Assembly (NCBI GenBank): GCA_030762935.1
Contig: CM060900.1
Location: forward strand, 291,648,236-291,712,235
DNA from: Hymenopus coronatus
Taxonomy: Eukaryota > Arthropoda > Insecta > Mantodea > Hymenopodidae
Direction of reading: 5' to 3'
Length of the DNA: 64,000 bases
Shown here: positions 24,011 through 37,510 of the stretch, one piece after another
How the letters are laid out: each line of letters opens with the position of its first letter
Position numbering within the stretch: the first letter of the stretch is position 1
Made by a program: the position numbers and the translations under genes
The notes under the pieces: generated by a model
What the model saw: only the letters and a program-made list of their open reading frames with translations
Databases searched by the model: none
What the model was told of the DNA's origin: nothing

Positions 24011-24545
24011 CGGCCTAGGTGACTACTGCGGTAGATAGGGTTTGGCGTACCCCGAGAATCCCAAGCCACCCCTAACTCCTGCGCGTAGGAGTATTGTATT
24101 GCGTTGCCGCCATCTTAGCTGCCAAATCTGCCATTTTATTACCCAGCAAGAGCAGCAGTGACCAGGATTCCATGAACTTCACATTAACACTGGAAATGTC
24201 TAAAATGTGAAGAAGACCTGGATGCGCTCTACGATAGTATGGTGGTTGTGCAACTCACGAACGCTCTGAAGAGCATTAAGGGCATCGCCCCTAAACGGGC
24301 TGACACCCAAATTCCGGGGGCGAACCTATAGAATGGCTTTATAGATGGCATACAATTTAGCAGTATAAAATGGTTGTGTTACTGTGCCAACCAAAGGTAA
24401 ATGTTTCATTGCCAAGAGTAAAGGCACATCCGACACCGTCACCGCAGTTAGTACCGTTAGCGTGTATACAAATGCGGTCATTGCAGTGGTTTAACAATTT
24501 CTAAAAACTAATACGGATACAAGATACAGGTATCGCAGATATCTC
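24011..24545. mobile_element. Two small I-like fragments in opposite orientation
   Basis: 24011-24090 (plus) matches the first ~75 bp of the A4/A5 leader. 24100-24545 (minus) encodes a decayed RNase H with LYAIYKAIL, NALQSVRELHNHH and a stretch like CCSCWVIKWQIW in place of the usual GNELADLAA. Their junction suggests rearrangement or nested insertion. Confidence 0.55.
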
Positions 24546-24611
24546 GTAAACTGTCATAGCCTGATCCACGTAGGATGTAACACTTAGCCAAGGTGGGTAC
24601 ACCCTCTCTCC

Positions 24612-25430
24612 TGTAAGTACAAGAGGTAAGCAGATAACAGTAACACCAACCTACCTGTAAGTACCTAGAGGCAAGCAAATAAGAGTTTTACCCAACTTCC
24701 TGTCATTGCTTAGGGGAAACGGATAATATTAGTTCCAAATTTCCTGTCAATTTTACGTTGCAATGAGTTAACAGTAACACCAACCTTCCTTTCAGTACGT
24801 GGTACCGAACAAATAACATCACCTGCAACCATCATGTAAGAATCTAGTGGTAAAAGGATAACAGTAACACCAACGTTCCTGTAAGTACCTAGAGCCAAGG
24901 GGATAACGGTAACGCCGACCTCCCTTTTACTTACAGTAAAACTAAGCTTGCTGTAAGCACTTAGATGCAAGCGGATAACAGTAATACCAACCGTCGTGTC
25001 AGTACCTAGGAGCAAACGGATTCTGTAACACCAATCTTCCTATAACTACTTAGATTCAAGCGTATAAGAACAAAACCAACCTTACTGTTAGTACTTAGAG
25101 GAGGGCCAATATTAGTAACACCAAGCTTCCTGTAAGTGCTAATAGGTAGGCGAATATTTATAATACCAGCCCTCCGGCCAATACTTAGGGCTAAACGGCA
25201 ATCAGTAACCCCAACCTTCCTGTAGGTACCGAGAGACAAGAGGATGAGAGCAACACACACCTTTCTGAAGATCTTATAAATAAGCAAAAATAGTATCACA
25301 ATCCTACTTGCCAGTTCCTGTGGGGAGATGGATAACACCTACTTCCTGTAGGAACTTATATCTAAGCGGATAACAATACCACTAACATTCTCAGTATTTA
25401 ATGGGCAAGTGGATAAAGAGTAACAACTTC
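24612..25430. repeat. 45-bp minisatellite, block 1
   Basis: About 18 diverged units with consensus close to gcggataacagtaacaccaa then ccttcctgtaagtacttagg and a few more bases. Orientation is the same as in blocks 2 and 3. Confidence 0.88.
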
Positions 25431-25436
25431 TTTCTT

Positions 25437-25873
25437 CCCCCCCCAGGGGCTTACTACGGTAGGTACAGGTTAGGCGCTCCGGGTCCCGAGCAACCTTTAA
25501 CTCCCTCAGTGGACAACCTCTAAGAGGTGAGGGAGTCAGCAGGTTAAAATGCCCACCCTCGTATAGGCCGTGCGTGGAGACCCGTGTTGGTGAAAAGGAC
25601 TATCCGTGTTGGTTGAGGGTTGCGTACCTGAGCCTGGACTTCTGAATTTTAGTAACTGGGAAGGGTGCGCAGCTTAATACACCACTTTGGTTTCTGCTTC
25701 GCATAAACGGGAGGCTAGAAACTAACCTACCCCTAGACATTCGGCCAGGTCTAGGTATTACACCGAACTCCAGGGTGAGTGGGACGGCGTGGCTGCTATG
25801 TCCCCTGTGTAGCCCTGTCACCCCAGTGGGGTGACCCCTTGTTGGGCTCCGTGGTTGGTGGAGAGCACTGGGG
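25437..25873 (+). mobile_element. 5' UTR of I-like copy A5
   Basis: Starts ccccaggggcttactacggt directly at the end of satellite block 1. It runs to gttgggctccgtggttggtg and is homologous to the A4 leader. The matching starts in three places define the 5' end of the family. Confidence 0.65.
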
Positions 25874-27297
25874 GATGAACTGCAGATCATATTTTATGGC
25901 AAAAAAGAACCAATTGTGGGAAAACAGGTAGTTAAGTGCAGTGGTGCCCGCTACTTGGTCATCAGTCGGATAGAGGAAGGTCGCAAATTTACGTTGTTAG
26001 CCCTTTTGCTGTACAAACGGGTCTAGACAAGATTGCTGGTCCGGTTTATTCATGTATTAAAACTCCTTGTAGAAGTATTTATTGACTCCCAGACAGGAAA
26101 ATTAATGAAGGCTAAAATGCTAGGCAGCTACCCCGCTAAGCTCGAGCGGCACAAGACCTTGAACTCCTCGCGCGGCGTTGTTACTACCCGCGCTTTGGAC
26201 AGCTTGTCCAATGAGCAGCTTCAAGGGCATGTGGCAGACCAGGGTGTCCAGTCTGTGTACAGGGTTCAACGTAAAGTCAATGTGAACTGGTGCCTACCCG
26301 TACCCTATTCCTTACCTTTGATCGGGTGAATCTATCTCAAAGGATTAAGGCAGGGTATGAAACCATCGAGGTTAGGCCCTATATTCCAAATCCTCTCCAA
26401 TGCTACAAATCCCAGCGGTTTGGGCATACTGATGAATTATACACTGGCCATTCTACCTGTGCTATCTGTGGAGAGGCACCACACAATGCAGCTTATACTA
26501 CCACTCCATCTTGTGTGAATTTAAGCGGGAAACAACCATCTAGTTCCTGTACTTGCCCCCGTTTTATTGATTAGAGAATGATCCAGGAGATACGGGTGAG
26601 AGAGAAGGTTTCCTTCTCAGAAGCCCGTAAACTCCTGCATCTCCAGCAACCCTCCATCCCGCGCTCCGGTACCTACAGCTCTGTCACCGCTAAACCGGTA
26701 CCGCGTCGGGAAATCGCAACCGAAACCAGCAATATAAACTTGGCCACCACCACCACCAACACCAAAAATCTCAACATCTGCGTCTACGACAGCATTACCA
26801 TCTGCTAAATCAGCTACCGGAAAGAGTAAGCCGGCCACAGTGTCACCCAAACCGTCGACCTCGGGCAATAACAATTGAACATCTACGTAGGACATTCTGC
26901 ACCTTCTAAAAACTTCCGGACCAGTTATGTAAGAACCGAATTCCTGAAAGATAGTGTCAAGTCCTCTCCAAAAACATCCATGGGAAGGAAGAGCCCACGA
27001 CACTCTCCACGAAGATCCTCTTCTGAGGAATCTTCTGGTGGGAGCATAGATCGGCGACCACTATCTCCGCCGATCAGCACCTCTAATCGGTTCGAAGTGC
27101 TCGAACCGAAATTTTCAATTGGTAAGAGGTCCTCCCCCGAGGAGGAGGTGGAACAGGAGGACTCTGTCCTCACCGCCAGACGGCCAGTGCGTAAGCGCCA
27201 GGATCATGCTCCTGAAAAAAGTGTAAATCCGACTGCCAAGGAAAATTAACTAAACCGACCAGTACATCCGAATTTGCAGGAACACCTTTCTATTTAA
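25874..27297 (+). pseudogene. I-like copy A5, ORF1 (Gag-like)
   Basis: N-terminus in a decayed frame (GARYLVISRIEEGRKFT near 25945-25995). It continues through LNSSRGVVTTRALDSLSNEQ (26160-26220) and the knuckle region (SQRFGHTDELYTGHSTCAIC, near 26410-26470), where the first Cys of one knuckle is Ser. A Ser/Pro-rich tail (26875-27249) ends near 27297 with EHLSI. At least four frame changes occur. It would have bound element RNA. Confidence 0.72.
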
Positions 27298-27318
27298 ACT
27301 TATCCCATACCATAGACT

Positions 27319-30300
27319 ATGACTATCCTGCAGTGGAACATGCGCGGCATTCGACTTCGTCGACCTGAGCTGTACTTGTTTATCCAACTGTATCAGCGTT
27401 TGAGCGTATGCCTGCAAGAGACCAAGCTCCGTCTTCAAGATCACCTTACTATGCGGTAGTACTCTTCTGTCCGGTGTGATATATCACCGGCGGCTGGAGT
27501 TCCTGCACATGAGGGCACCATGATTCTTATCAGGGATGATATCTTCGGTGAATCCGTACCGTTACATTCTGACATACATTCCATCGCTGTACGGATTATG
27601 CTACCCACTGTCAGCTTCATTATTAGCAGTATCTGTGTGCCTCCCTCTGATGACCTCGCACTGATCTACAAGACCTCGTCTCGCAGCTACTATCACCTGT
27701 TTTGTCGATAGGGGATATAAATGCCCTCCACCCACTTTGGTGTTCCCGTCGGGCTTGCGCGAGAGGTCAACTGATTGCTGATTACTTGGATTCTATTAAT
27801 CTATCTCTCCGGAACACCCGGTAGCCTAGACTGTCTGAAACCTACAATCGTCTTTCTCACCTGGATATAGCTGTTTGTTCTCCACAACTGGCAGTTTCCT
27901 TACAACGTAATATTATCTCTGACCAACATTCTAGTGATCTCTTTCCTAATGTTATTTATCTCTTAGCACAGGACGCATATTCCACACTCTTACCTGGATG
28001 GCTAGTAGAACGAGCCAACTGGAACCTTTATTCCCACTTGGCCGTTTTTCACTACAACGAGCACGATTCGGTGGATTGTTTACTCCAGCACCTTACCGAG
28101 ACAATTATTTGCGCTTCTGTGCTTTCTATTCCGCGGTCGACTGGACGTCCCCGTCGCTTTCCTATCCCTTGGGGGACAGATGAATGCCGGAATGTCATTC
28201 GTGCTCGCAGAGGTGCTCTCAGGGTTTTCCAGGGTCGCCCTACCTTCGATAATCTTATACACTATAAAAAGCTGCGTGCCCAATCTAGGAAAGTTATTAA
28301 GAATGGCAAGAAGACCTCATGGAGCCACTTTGTAGCATCTTTTACTCAACATATACTTTCCTTTGTTGTATGGGATAAATTAAGGCGTGTGGCCGGAAAA
28401 GGGACCCATATGCGGATAGCTGGTTTGAAGACACTTGCCGACACGGTGGCTGATACGTTTGGTGTGGCTAATACTCTTGGCAGTGCTTTCGCTGGAATGT
28501 CTAGCTCAGAGAACTATTCCCCTGAGTTTCTTCCAGTTAAGGCTTAGGTGGAATCGAAAGGGTTTGCTTTCCGCTTTGGAAACCTTGAAGATTACAATCG
28601 CCTATTCACCATGGCGTAGTTGGACCATGCACTTTCATCTTCGCGAAACTCTGCGCCAGTATCCACGTCCAAATGTTACAACATCTCTCTTCTGGCGGTA
28701 AGACTTTCCTTCTCGAGGTCTATAACCGCATGTGGGTGAATGGCTCTTTCCCAGCTCAGTGGCGGGAGACCACCATCATGCCTATTCTGAAACCTGGAAA
28801 ATACCATCAACCCACTTAAAGTTACCATCTTATTTCCCTCACCAGTTGCGTCTGCAAGGTGATGGAATCGCATGATCAATGGACCGTTGCTGTAGTGGCT
28901 GGAGTCACACAATCCTCTCACCGATATCCAATGTGGTTTTCGAAGGCGTCGTTTAGCGGTTGACCACCTTGTGTCACTATCGACGCAGGTCATGAACGGC
29001 TTTCTGCAGAATAATCAGACAGTTGGAATATTTTTTGACCTCGAGAAGGCTTATGATATATACTGGCGGGCAGGGATTTTACGTTCTCTCCACAACTGGA
29101 GTATAGGTGGACGTCTACCGTTGTTCATACGGGACTATATGAGGTACCGCGTTTTCCGAGTAAGAGTGGGTTCGGTTTTTTCTAACCTTTTTATCCAACA
29201 GAACGGAGTGCCGCAGAGCTCGGTATTTGCTATAATGATTAATTCCATATCGCAATTTGTTCCCCCAGGTGTCTCATCCTGTTTGTTCCTGGACGACTTT
29301 GCAATCTTCTACACTTCTCAGCGTACACCGTTTATGGAACGCCGTTTCCAGCAGTGTTTGGACAATCTCTATGATTGGAGCGCGAAGATCGGCTTTGGTT
29401 TCTCACCTGAGAAGACAGTGTGGCAAATGTCACCTTCTCTTCATCTCGGGGCCGATATACTTCCGTTCGCAGATGAGGTGAGATTCCTGGGGTTGATATT
29501 CGATAGGAAGTTATGCAGGTCACCTCATGTAGTACAGCTTAAAGCGCAGTGTGACCGTTCTCTGAATATCTTAAGGATACTAAGCTTGGGGAGCAGATCT
29601 GACAGTACTGCTGCGTCTTTATCGCGCACTGATCCGATCAAAGTTAGACTGCGGATTATTCTTTAGGCCTCAGCACGCCCATCTGTGCTGAGAAGGTTAG
29701 ATACTGTACACAATCGGGGCATCCAGGTGGCTGTTGGAGCTTTTCCAACTAGCTCAGTTGGGAGCCTTTATGCCGAATCTGCCGAACCGCCTCTACGCTG
29801 TCGGCGGGATGTTCTTCTATTTAACTATGGCTGTATCTTGAAGTGCATATATGAGCATCCATTGTTCACTCACTTTTTTGATTCTGCATTGGACAACCGT
29901 TATGGAAACATCCTACATAGTTCAACGCCTGCAGGATTTCACTTCCGGGAACTGCTTCGAACGCACGATCTTGAAATACCTCACATGTTTCCAAAGGGTG
30001 AGGGTGTTCACGCATCTTGTTTGCGTGCTTCCTCCCACGTAGATCTCGGGATGACGCCTTAAGCGACATCTCTCACGCCTATGTTTAGTGGCCGCATTTC
30101 AATATATACTGACGGCAGTAAGTGCGCCGATGGTGTTGGATATGCCTTTGTCACTGGAACCGAATCATGTAATTTCGGTTTGCCCAGTAGCACATCAATT
30201 AATTCTGCAGAGCTGTATACTATCTATCGCGCCCTTCTGTATATTCGCCGTCGAAGCTTCGGTGACTGCCTGATTCTGAGTGATTCCCTCAGTGCACTTC

Positions 30301-30885
30301 AGAGACTTCATAAGCTGTACAATTATCATCCTCTAGTGCAGCGCATTCAGCACATCCTCCACAGTTTGCATTCTTCGGGTGTAAATGTGGTGTGCGCCTG
30401 GGTTCCTGAACACGCTGGCTTGCCGGGGAATGAACTGGCCGATTTGGCGGCAAAGAAGGCAACCACTGCGCCCAGTGGGACGGGTACCTTTGTAACAGCA
30501 GAAGATTTTAAACGTGTTGTACGAAGAGCGTTAATTTCAAGCTGGCATGGGGAATGGTCCGCTCTTCGCTATAACAAACTTAAGGAGGTAAAGGAGCTTT
30601 ATGTACACTGAGATAGACGTGAGGAAGTCATTTTAGCTAAATTACGTGTTGGCCACTGTATTTTTAGTTATTGCCACTTATTTAAAAAGGAACATCCGCC
30701 TATCCGTCTAGTCTGTAGCGAGGCACTTTCTGACCGCCATATCTTGTTAGAATGTACCTACCTAGCAGCATTACGAGCCACTCTGCAACTGCCGGCCAGG
30801 ATTTTGGAGGTCAGGACCGATGATTCTGGAGCGTTGGAGAAGGTTATTAAATTTTTACCCGAAGTGACATATGCCTTAAGAATTC
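27319..30885 (+). pseudogene. I-like copy A5, ORF2 (endonuclease, RT, RNase H); best preserved copy
   Basis: ORF2 starts MTILQWNMRGIR at 27319. Endonuclease motifs are QETKL (27420), GDINALHPLW (27713) and SHLDIAVCS (27860). The RT runs about 28560-29666 with FFDLEKAYD (29035), GVPQSSV (29210) and a LFLDDFAIFY box (29285). A linker at 29685-30062 precedes RNase H (30081-30611). All four RNase H acidic or His positions are present: YTDGSK, SAELYTI, SDSLSAL and the GNELADLAAK block. The tail near 30680-30870 has a Cys/His pattern ending LLECTYLAALR. About eight stops or frameshifts remain, so no full protein is made. The 3' UTR block seen in A1, A2 and A7 is missing; a tttg run (about 30895-30935) leads straight into satellite block 2. 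Confidence 0.78.
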
Positions 30886-30954
30886 AGTTTTTGTTTGCTT
30901 GTTTGTTTGTTTGTTTGTTTGTTGATTATCTATATTTTACGGTAGAAAATGGAT

Positions 30955-32400
30955 TAAACTATTTGTCAGTAGTTAGGGGGAGGCGAATAACTGTAACCGC
31001 AAGTTTCGTGTCAGATTTTACAGGCCAGAAGATAGTTGTAACTCCATTCTTCCTGTCACTACTTAGAGGCAGGCAGATAACAGTAACACAAGTCTTCCTG
31101 TAAGTACTTAGGGGCAAGCGGTTAACAGTAAAACCAACCTTCGTGTCAGTGCTTAGGGGCAAAAATAGAACAGTAACGCTAACTCTCTTCTCAGTATTCA
31201 GGGAAAACGGATTAGACTAGCACCAATATTCCTGTAAGTATTTAGCGGCAAGCAGATAATAGTATCACAAAGCTCCCTGTAAGTACTTAGTTTAGAAACG
31301 GATAACAGCAACACCAACCTTCCTGTAAGTAGTTAGAGGCAAACGAATAGTAGCAAACCCAACGTTCCAGTCATTGCTTAAGAACAAACGAATTACAGTA
31401 GCACTAAACTTCTTTCGGTATTTAGGGGCAGCGGATACCAAAAGCACCAACCTTACTGTAAGCGCCAACCGAGAAAAGTAATATTAACCTTCCTATAAGT
31501 AGTAAGAGCCTAGCAAATAACGGTAACATCAATGCTCTGTTAATACTTAGCGGTAAGCGGATATAAATAACACCAATCCTGCTGTCAGTACCTAGGTACA
31601 ACCGGTTTACCATAACACAACCTTCCGGTCAGTAATTAGCGGCAAACGAAGAACAGTAATAACAGCCTTTGTGTAAGTACTTAGATTCAAGAGGATAACA
31701 GTAAAATGAACTATTGGTTACTTAGACGAAAGAGGATAACAGTAACACCAACCTTCCTATATGTACTTAGAGGCAAGTGGATAACAGTAACACCAACCTG
31801 CTTTTAAATACTTAGAGACAAGCGGCTAACAATAACACAAACTTACTTGCCAGTTCTTACAAGGATGCGGATAACAGTATTCCGACCTTCCTGTCAGTAT
31901 TTGGAGGCCAACGGTTAACAATAGCATCGAGCTCCTTTGTCAGTTCTTATGGGGATGCGGATAACAGTAGCAGCGACATTCCTGTCAGTTTTTAGGGGGG
32001 TGTTGATAACAGTAGCACCAACCTTTCTTTCAGTTCTTAGGGGAATGCAGATAACAGTAGTATCAACCTTCTTTTCGGTACTTACGAACAAGCAGATAGC
32101 AATTGGACTCACGTACCTGTCAGTTTTTAAAGGGATGCGGTTATCAGGAGCACCAACCTTCCTGACATTACTTAGTGGACAGGTGATAACAAAAGCACCA
32201 ATCCTTCCGGTGCGTACTTAGGTTCAAGCCAATAACAGCAACACTAACCTCTTTGTAATTGCCTAGGGCCAGCGGTTTGGAGTTGCTCCGACCTTCCTGT
32301 CAGTTTTCAGGGGTTGCGGATAACAATTGCTAAAACTTCCTTTAAATATTTAGGAGGCAGCGGATAACAGTAGCACCATTCTTACTGTTAATATATAATG
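30955..32400. repeat. 45-bp minisatellite, block 2
   Basis: About 32 diverged units of the block 1 repeat. The unit is 15 codons, so open frames across it repeat a 15-residue phrase such as GMQITVVSTFFSVL (31937-32221). These frames are not genes. Confidence 0.9.
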
Positions 32401-32449
32401 GCATGCGGATATAATGACGATAAGTGAGGTTTAGGATCGATCCACTACG

Positions 32450-34516
32450 TAGGCATCAGCGCTCTGTTTTTAAACTGTGTTAAAAACCAAAGGATAAAAT
32501 CGGTAACATTCCATGGAAGTGGTATTTAAAATTGAAGATTAAAACGAACAGAATTATAACTGCCTATGTTGGAAATAATAAGGGGCTGGGACCTAAAACT
32601 AGTTTATTTTAAAAATCCGAATTAAAATTAAGCATTTAAATGAAATACGTATTTTTAAAAGGCACATGTGTTAAAATGTTAAAAGAAATTCAGCTATTGC
32701 ATCAGAATCTTCTCACAATAAATAACAAGGTCTAGAACCTAATAGAAAAAGGTAAGTGAGATAAAAAAGGAAAAAATGCTGTTACGGCACCGGTATCATC
32801 CACCAGAACCTCGACAATACTCTCCGACAGTTGTAGACTAGCTCGACATGTGCTAACTCTACCAACAAATGGCGGACCTTCAAATGTTGCCTGCACAGCT
32901 ATCAAATAGGGGTAGGGTACTTTCTCAACAGGTACCTGTGAATGAAAATGCAGTGGCTGGTACATAGGTGAGCCTACTCCCGACGGGATAAAGGCGAGGA
33001 GGTTACCAATATACATGCAGGTGCTTCACCGCTCTCAGGTTGTTGCCACGGAGAGTGGACCATTCGGCACGCCAGGATAAAAGTACCGCGCTCCACACAA
33101 AATATTCAAAGTCTGCAGATGTTACGGATTGTATGTCAGTACTGGGTTCTGCGGCCGCAGTCTTTTCCACCAAATTTACCAGTTCGTTACCCGACAAGCC
33201 AAGGTGACCAGAGATCCAACGTGGAAGCGTGCAAAATGTGAAACGTATCCTGAATACACTGTACGAAAGAATTGTAGCTCTGCGGCTCACGAAGGCTCTG
33301 AAGGGTAATGAGGAAATCACTGAGTATAAGCCAGTCACCCAGGTTCAGACGGCGAACAAAGAGAATGACTCGGAGTAATGCATAGAGCTCTGCAGAGTAA
33401 ATGGATGTGCTACTAAGTAAACCGAGGGTATAGTGTGCGGTCCCAGTAACAAAAGTGCATCCATCACCTCCGCTGCACTGAGTTCCATCTGTGTATATGC
33501 AAATGCGGCCACCTTATTTTGATAAAGATTCTAAAAAAAAAAAAGAAAAGGCACGGATACTATCCATAGGGTAGCGGGTTTCCAATAAGCGATCATTCCG
33601 AGATCAACGTGGGAAGTAGCAGGCAACCAAGTTGGGTACGTCTCTCCCCTCAGGGAAACATGCGAGGCGATGCAATATCGTATTTCCGGAGAATCTGGCT
33701 GAACCGAAAGCCTGCAGGTCTTGGGCTGAGTGAGCGATTGCTAAATCATTCGTTCAACTCGGTACAGAAAAAAGCGTTGGTTGGAAAGGGAAGATATTAA
33801 GCCTACAGCCATAATTAGCTAACAGGACATCCCACAAACATCGCAGAGGAGGTTCCGCAGATTCCACGTAGAGACTCAAATGTAAGTCTTTCACCCGTTC
33901 GGAAAAGCCACAAAAACCACAGAAATGCATTGATTATGGACAGCGTCTAGTCTTTTGAGCACAGATGAATGTGCTGAATAATAAACGATGCATCCGTAGT
34001 CTAATATAGATGGGATCACAGCACAGTAAGGACGGAACATCAGTGTCCGATCCGCTCCCCAAGATTTCCCACTTAGAATCCTTAAAATATTGAGAGACCG
34101 GCCACATCGCGCTTTCAGCTGTGCTATATGTAGTGGCCAACAAAGTTTTCTATCGAACATCCACCCAATGAATCTCGTCTCGGCTGCAAAAGGAAGTAAA
34201 TCTGGTCCGAGTCGAAGAAACGGGTGATATCACCAAATATGGCACCAGAAGCTAACGCAAACTGTCTTTTCAGGTGAGAAACGAAAGCCGCTTTCCGTGC
34301 TATAGTCATACAGGTTGCCAAACACCGCTGGAGACGGCATTTCAAAAAAGGTGTGCGCTGAGAAATACAGTTGAAAACAAAGTCGTCTACCAATAAACAG
34401 GTCGGGAAACCTGGGGAAACACTTTCCGATATAGAATTAATCGCTATAGAAAACAGCGTCACGCTTAATACCGGTTCATGTAGAAATCCGTTCTCTTGCA
34501 TAAAAGTTTTCCTCAC
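32450..34516 (-). pseudogene. I-like copy A6 (RT end, linker, RNase H, 3' part)
   Basis: On the minus strand it opens at 34516 inside the RT (a CLLVDDFVF box near 34390). It passes LRMHRLLFS-like linker sequence near 33990, then RNase H at about 33500-33100 with YTDGTQCSGGDGC, SAELYALLRVILF and an ILSDFLITLQ stretch. The Cys-rich tail lies near 32950-32800. It is broken by stops and frameshifts. It is 5'-truncated exactly where copy A7 begins in the opposite direction. Confidence 0.68.
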
Positions 34517-35347
34517 CGCGATATAACAGTTTGTTCTCCAAAGTTAGCAGTTAGCATACACTGCATTGTCATCGCTGATTAAATTCTAGTGACCACCTTC
34601 TCATTCTTATAAGTCTCTTAGCACAACACCTATGTTCTACATGTATACCTAGATGACATTTAGATTGCGCCAACGGGCACCATTTTTCCCGTTTTGCGAT
34701 TTTTCACTTCAACGAATACGACCGGTTAACCGTGTCAGTGGAAGACCTCCCAAAAACCCCTGTCACTGCTGCTGATCAGTTTATTCCGCAATCGACTGGC
34801 TATCCACGTCGATTTCCGATTCCTTGGTGTACCGATGAATACCGGTATACCATTTGTACTCGTAGGCCTGCTCTCAGACATTTCTAGCATCGCCCTACAC
34901 TGGAAAACCTGATACAGTATAAGAAGACGCTTTCAAAATCTAGGCAGGTTGTTAAGGCTAGCAAACACAAATGTAGAACAGATTTGTAGCTTCCTTTAAT
35001 CGCAATACAGCTTCATCTGTTCTATGGAATAAGCTGAAGCATATGTCCGGGAAATTGATGAACTTGCCCATAGCCGGTCTCCAAACACCTGCCGGAGCTG
35101 TTGTTGATATGTTGGCCTTGGCGAACATTTTAGTAAGTGCTTTTGTTCAGGTGTCTAGCTCAGACCATTATTCCCCATAGTTTCTTACAGTGAAGGCTCA
35201 GGTGGAATCTCAAGGCTTCTCTTTTTGGTCTGGAAACCTTGAAGATCATAATCGCCTTTTCACCATGGCAGAGCTAGGCAATGCATTTTCATCTTAGCGA
35301 CACACTGCACCGAGATCAGATGGCATCCACGTTCAAATGTTGCAACA

Positions 35348-35378
<31 letters not shown>

Positions 35379-37510
35379 ATGTTAAGGATTTCATACTCGA
35401 GGTCTATAATTGTAACTGAGTTGACACCCCTTTTCCAGAAAAAAAAGGCGATAGGCCACCATCACCTATTCCTAAACCTGGGAATGACCGACATATTTCT
35501 TCCAGCTACCGTCCCATTTCCATTACCAGTAGCATTTGCAAGGTGATAAAACACATGATCAATGGACGGTTGGTCTGGTCGCTGGAATCCCACAATCTGC
35601 TGACTAACATCCAGTTCTATTTTCGGAGACATCGTTCCGCAGTTGACCACCACGTTTCGCTATCGTCACAGATCATGGACGGCTTTCCCAAAAACTGCGA
35701 AACCGTCGGGATCGCTTTTGATCTCTAGAAGGCTTATCATACGTTTTGGCGAGCGAGTAAATTACTTTCCCTCCACATTTGGGATATACGTGGGTGCCTA
35801 CCGTTATTGATTCAGAAGTTTATGCGACACCGCGTTTTCTAGGGTCAGCTGGGTCCTTTAACATCCATTTATTCAAGTAAGCGGAGTGCCACAGAGCTTT
35901 GTACTAAGTGTGACGCTGATTTTTATAGTCATTAACTCTATATCGCAATATGTTCCCCGTGGGGTCTCTGGCTGCTTATTCGTAGACGACTTTGCCATCT
36001 TTTGTACTTCTCAGCCTACACCGCTTTTAGAACGCTGTCATCAGCAGTGTTTGGACAATCTAACGGCTTGGAGATCGGATACCTGCCTTCGCTTCTCAGC
36101 TAAAAAGTCAATCTTCGTTAATTTCTGGCACCGCACGCAGCGATTTTCGCCTTCCCTTCGACTCGGACAAGATTTACTCACAAATGAAGATTAGCCGCAT
36201 TTCCTTGTATTGGTATTTGTTCGCAAATCTTGCTAGTCACCCAATTGCAAGGCTCGAAGCGCGATGTTACCGTTCTCTTAGTGTTTTACGGCTGCTAAGT
36301 GGCAAATCTTGGAGAGCGTATCGGACAGTGTTGCTGCGTCTTCACTGATTCGATCCTAATTGGATTATGCATACATGGTTTACTCTTCAACACGAGCATC
36401 TGTACTGAGCAAATTGGACTCTGTCCACATCAGGACATCCGAGTGGCGTTCGGAGCTTTTCCGACCAGCTCAGTTGTTCGCCTTTACGCAGAATCATCAG
36501 AACCACCTCTACGATGTTGACGAGATCTCCTGTTAGGTAATTATGGCGGTGAGCTTCAGTGCATGTCTTTGCCTCCAACATTTACCGCTTTTTATTTAAA
36601 CAACAGACTGCACTACGTTATAGAAAATGGTCACTCAGTCCCAGGCATGCAGGTTTTCGTTTCCACGGTATGTGCCTCGCATGTTTCCGAAAGGAGAGAG
36701 GATGTACCCACCTTGGTTGCGTGACACATCCCACGTTGATCTCGGGATGACTGTTTGTGGGAAATCTGATACCAGTACGTGTTGTTACTTTAGTTGTTTG
36801 TTTGGAATTGCTATCAAATTTCAGTGGCCGTATTTGCATGTATATATCGAGGGCACTAAGGATCCTAATGGTGCTGGATGTTCCTTTTTTACTTTCAATT
36901 TGGCTAGTAGCACTTCTATTTATACTGCAGAGCTGTATGCCATTTACCGAGCCATTCTGTATATTCGCCGTTGACGATTTGGTGGCTGCCTTACTCTGAG
37001 TGATTCCCTTAATGTGCTTCAGAGGCTTCGTGAGCTCTGCAATTACCATCCTTTAATGTAACGCATCCAAGACACATTGGCTTGCCGGTAAATTTATTGG
37101 CAGATTTGGCAGCAAAGTCGTCAGTCACAGCGCCCAATGTTAATTTTACCAGTGCAACAGCGGAAGAGTTTAGGTTTGCGCGGAGAGCGGTATTTTTGGG
37201 ATGGCATGCGGAGTAGTCGGCTCTCTGCGGTAAACAGCTTCGGAATGTGAAAGTCCTTCCTAAAACCTGAGCAACCTCCTCATGTCCTTCTCGTCGGAAG
37301 GAGGTGCATTTGGTTTGGGTGAGAATTGGTCACTGCTTTTTTACGCATAGTTACCCTTTTAATAGAGATCCTGACCTGTCCGTGCACTCTGTGTAGCAGC
37401 ACTGATGGTAGCACATGCGCTGGAAGAGTGCAGCTTTAGTGTCTATTCGCACAGCTCTCCAGCTGCCGACCTCACTTGCGAAGGTCACTGGCGATGATCC
37501 CGCTGGGGTT
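34517..37510 (+). pseudogene. I-like copy A7 (endonuclease end, RT, RNase H)
   Basis: Starts in the endonuclease (YNSLFSKVS-type decay of the DIAVCSPQ block near 34520). It passes the pre-RT region (35000-35330) and a CT microsatellite at 35347-35375. The RT runs 35500-36200 (YRPISITSSICKVIKHMING, a LFVDDFAIFC box near 35975). The linker is 36360-36760, and RNase H about 36830-37200 (ISTAELYAIYRAILYIRR-like). A decayed tail reaches 37510. Many stops. Confidence 0.7.

Noticed and set aside
31937..32221. 94-codon frame with 15-residue periodicity
   Set aside because: It is a translation of the 45-bp satellite, whose unit is 15 codons.
34400..34640. Twin-priming 5' inversion of one retrotransposon
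   Set aside because: Both arms contain RT and RNase H, so they must be two copies, not two parts of one.
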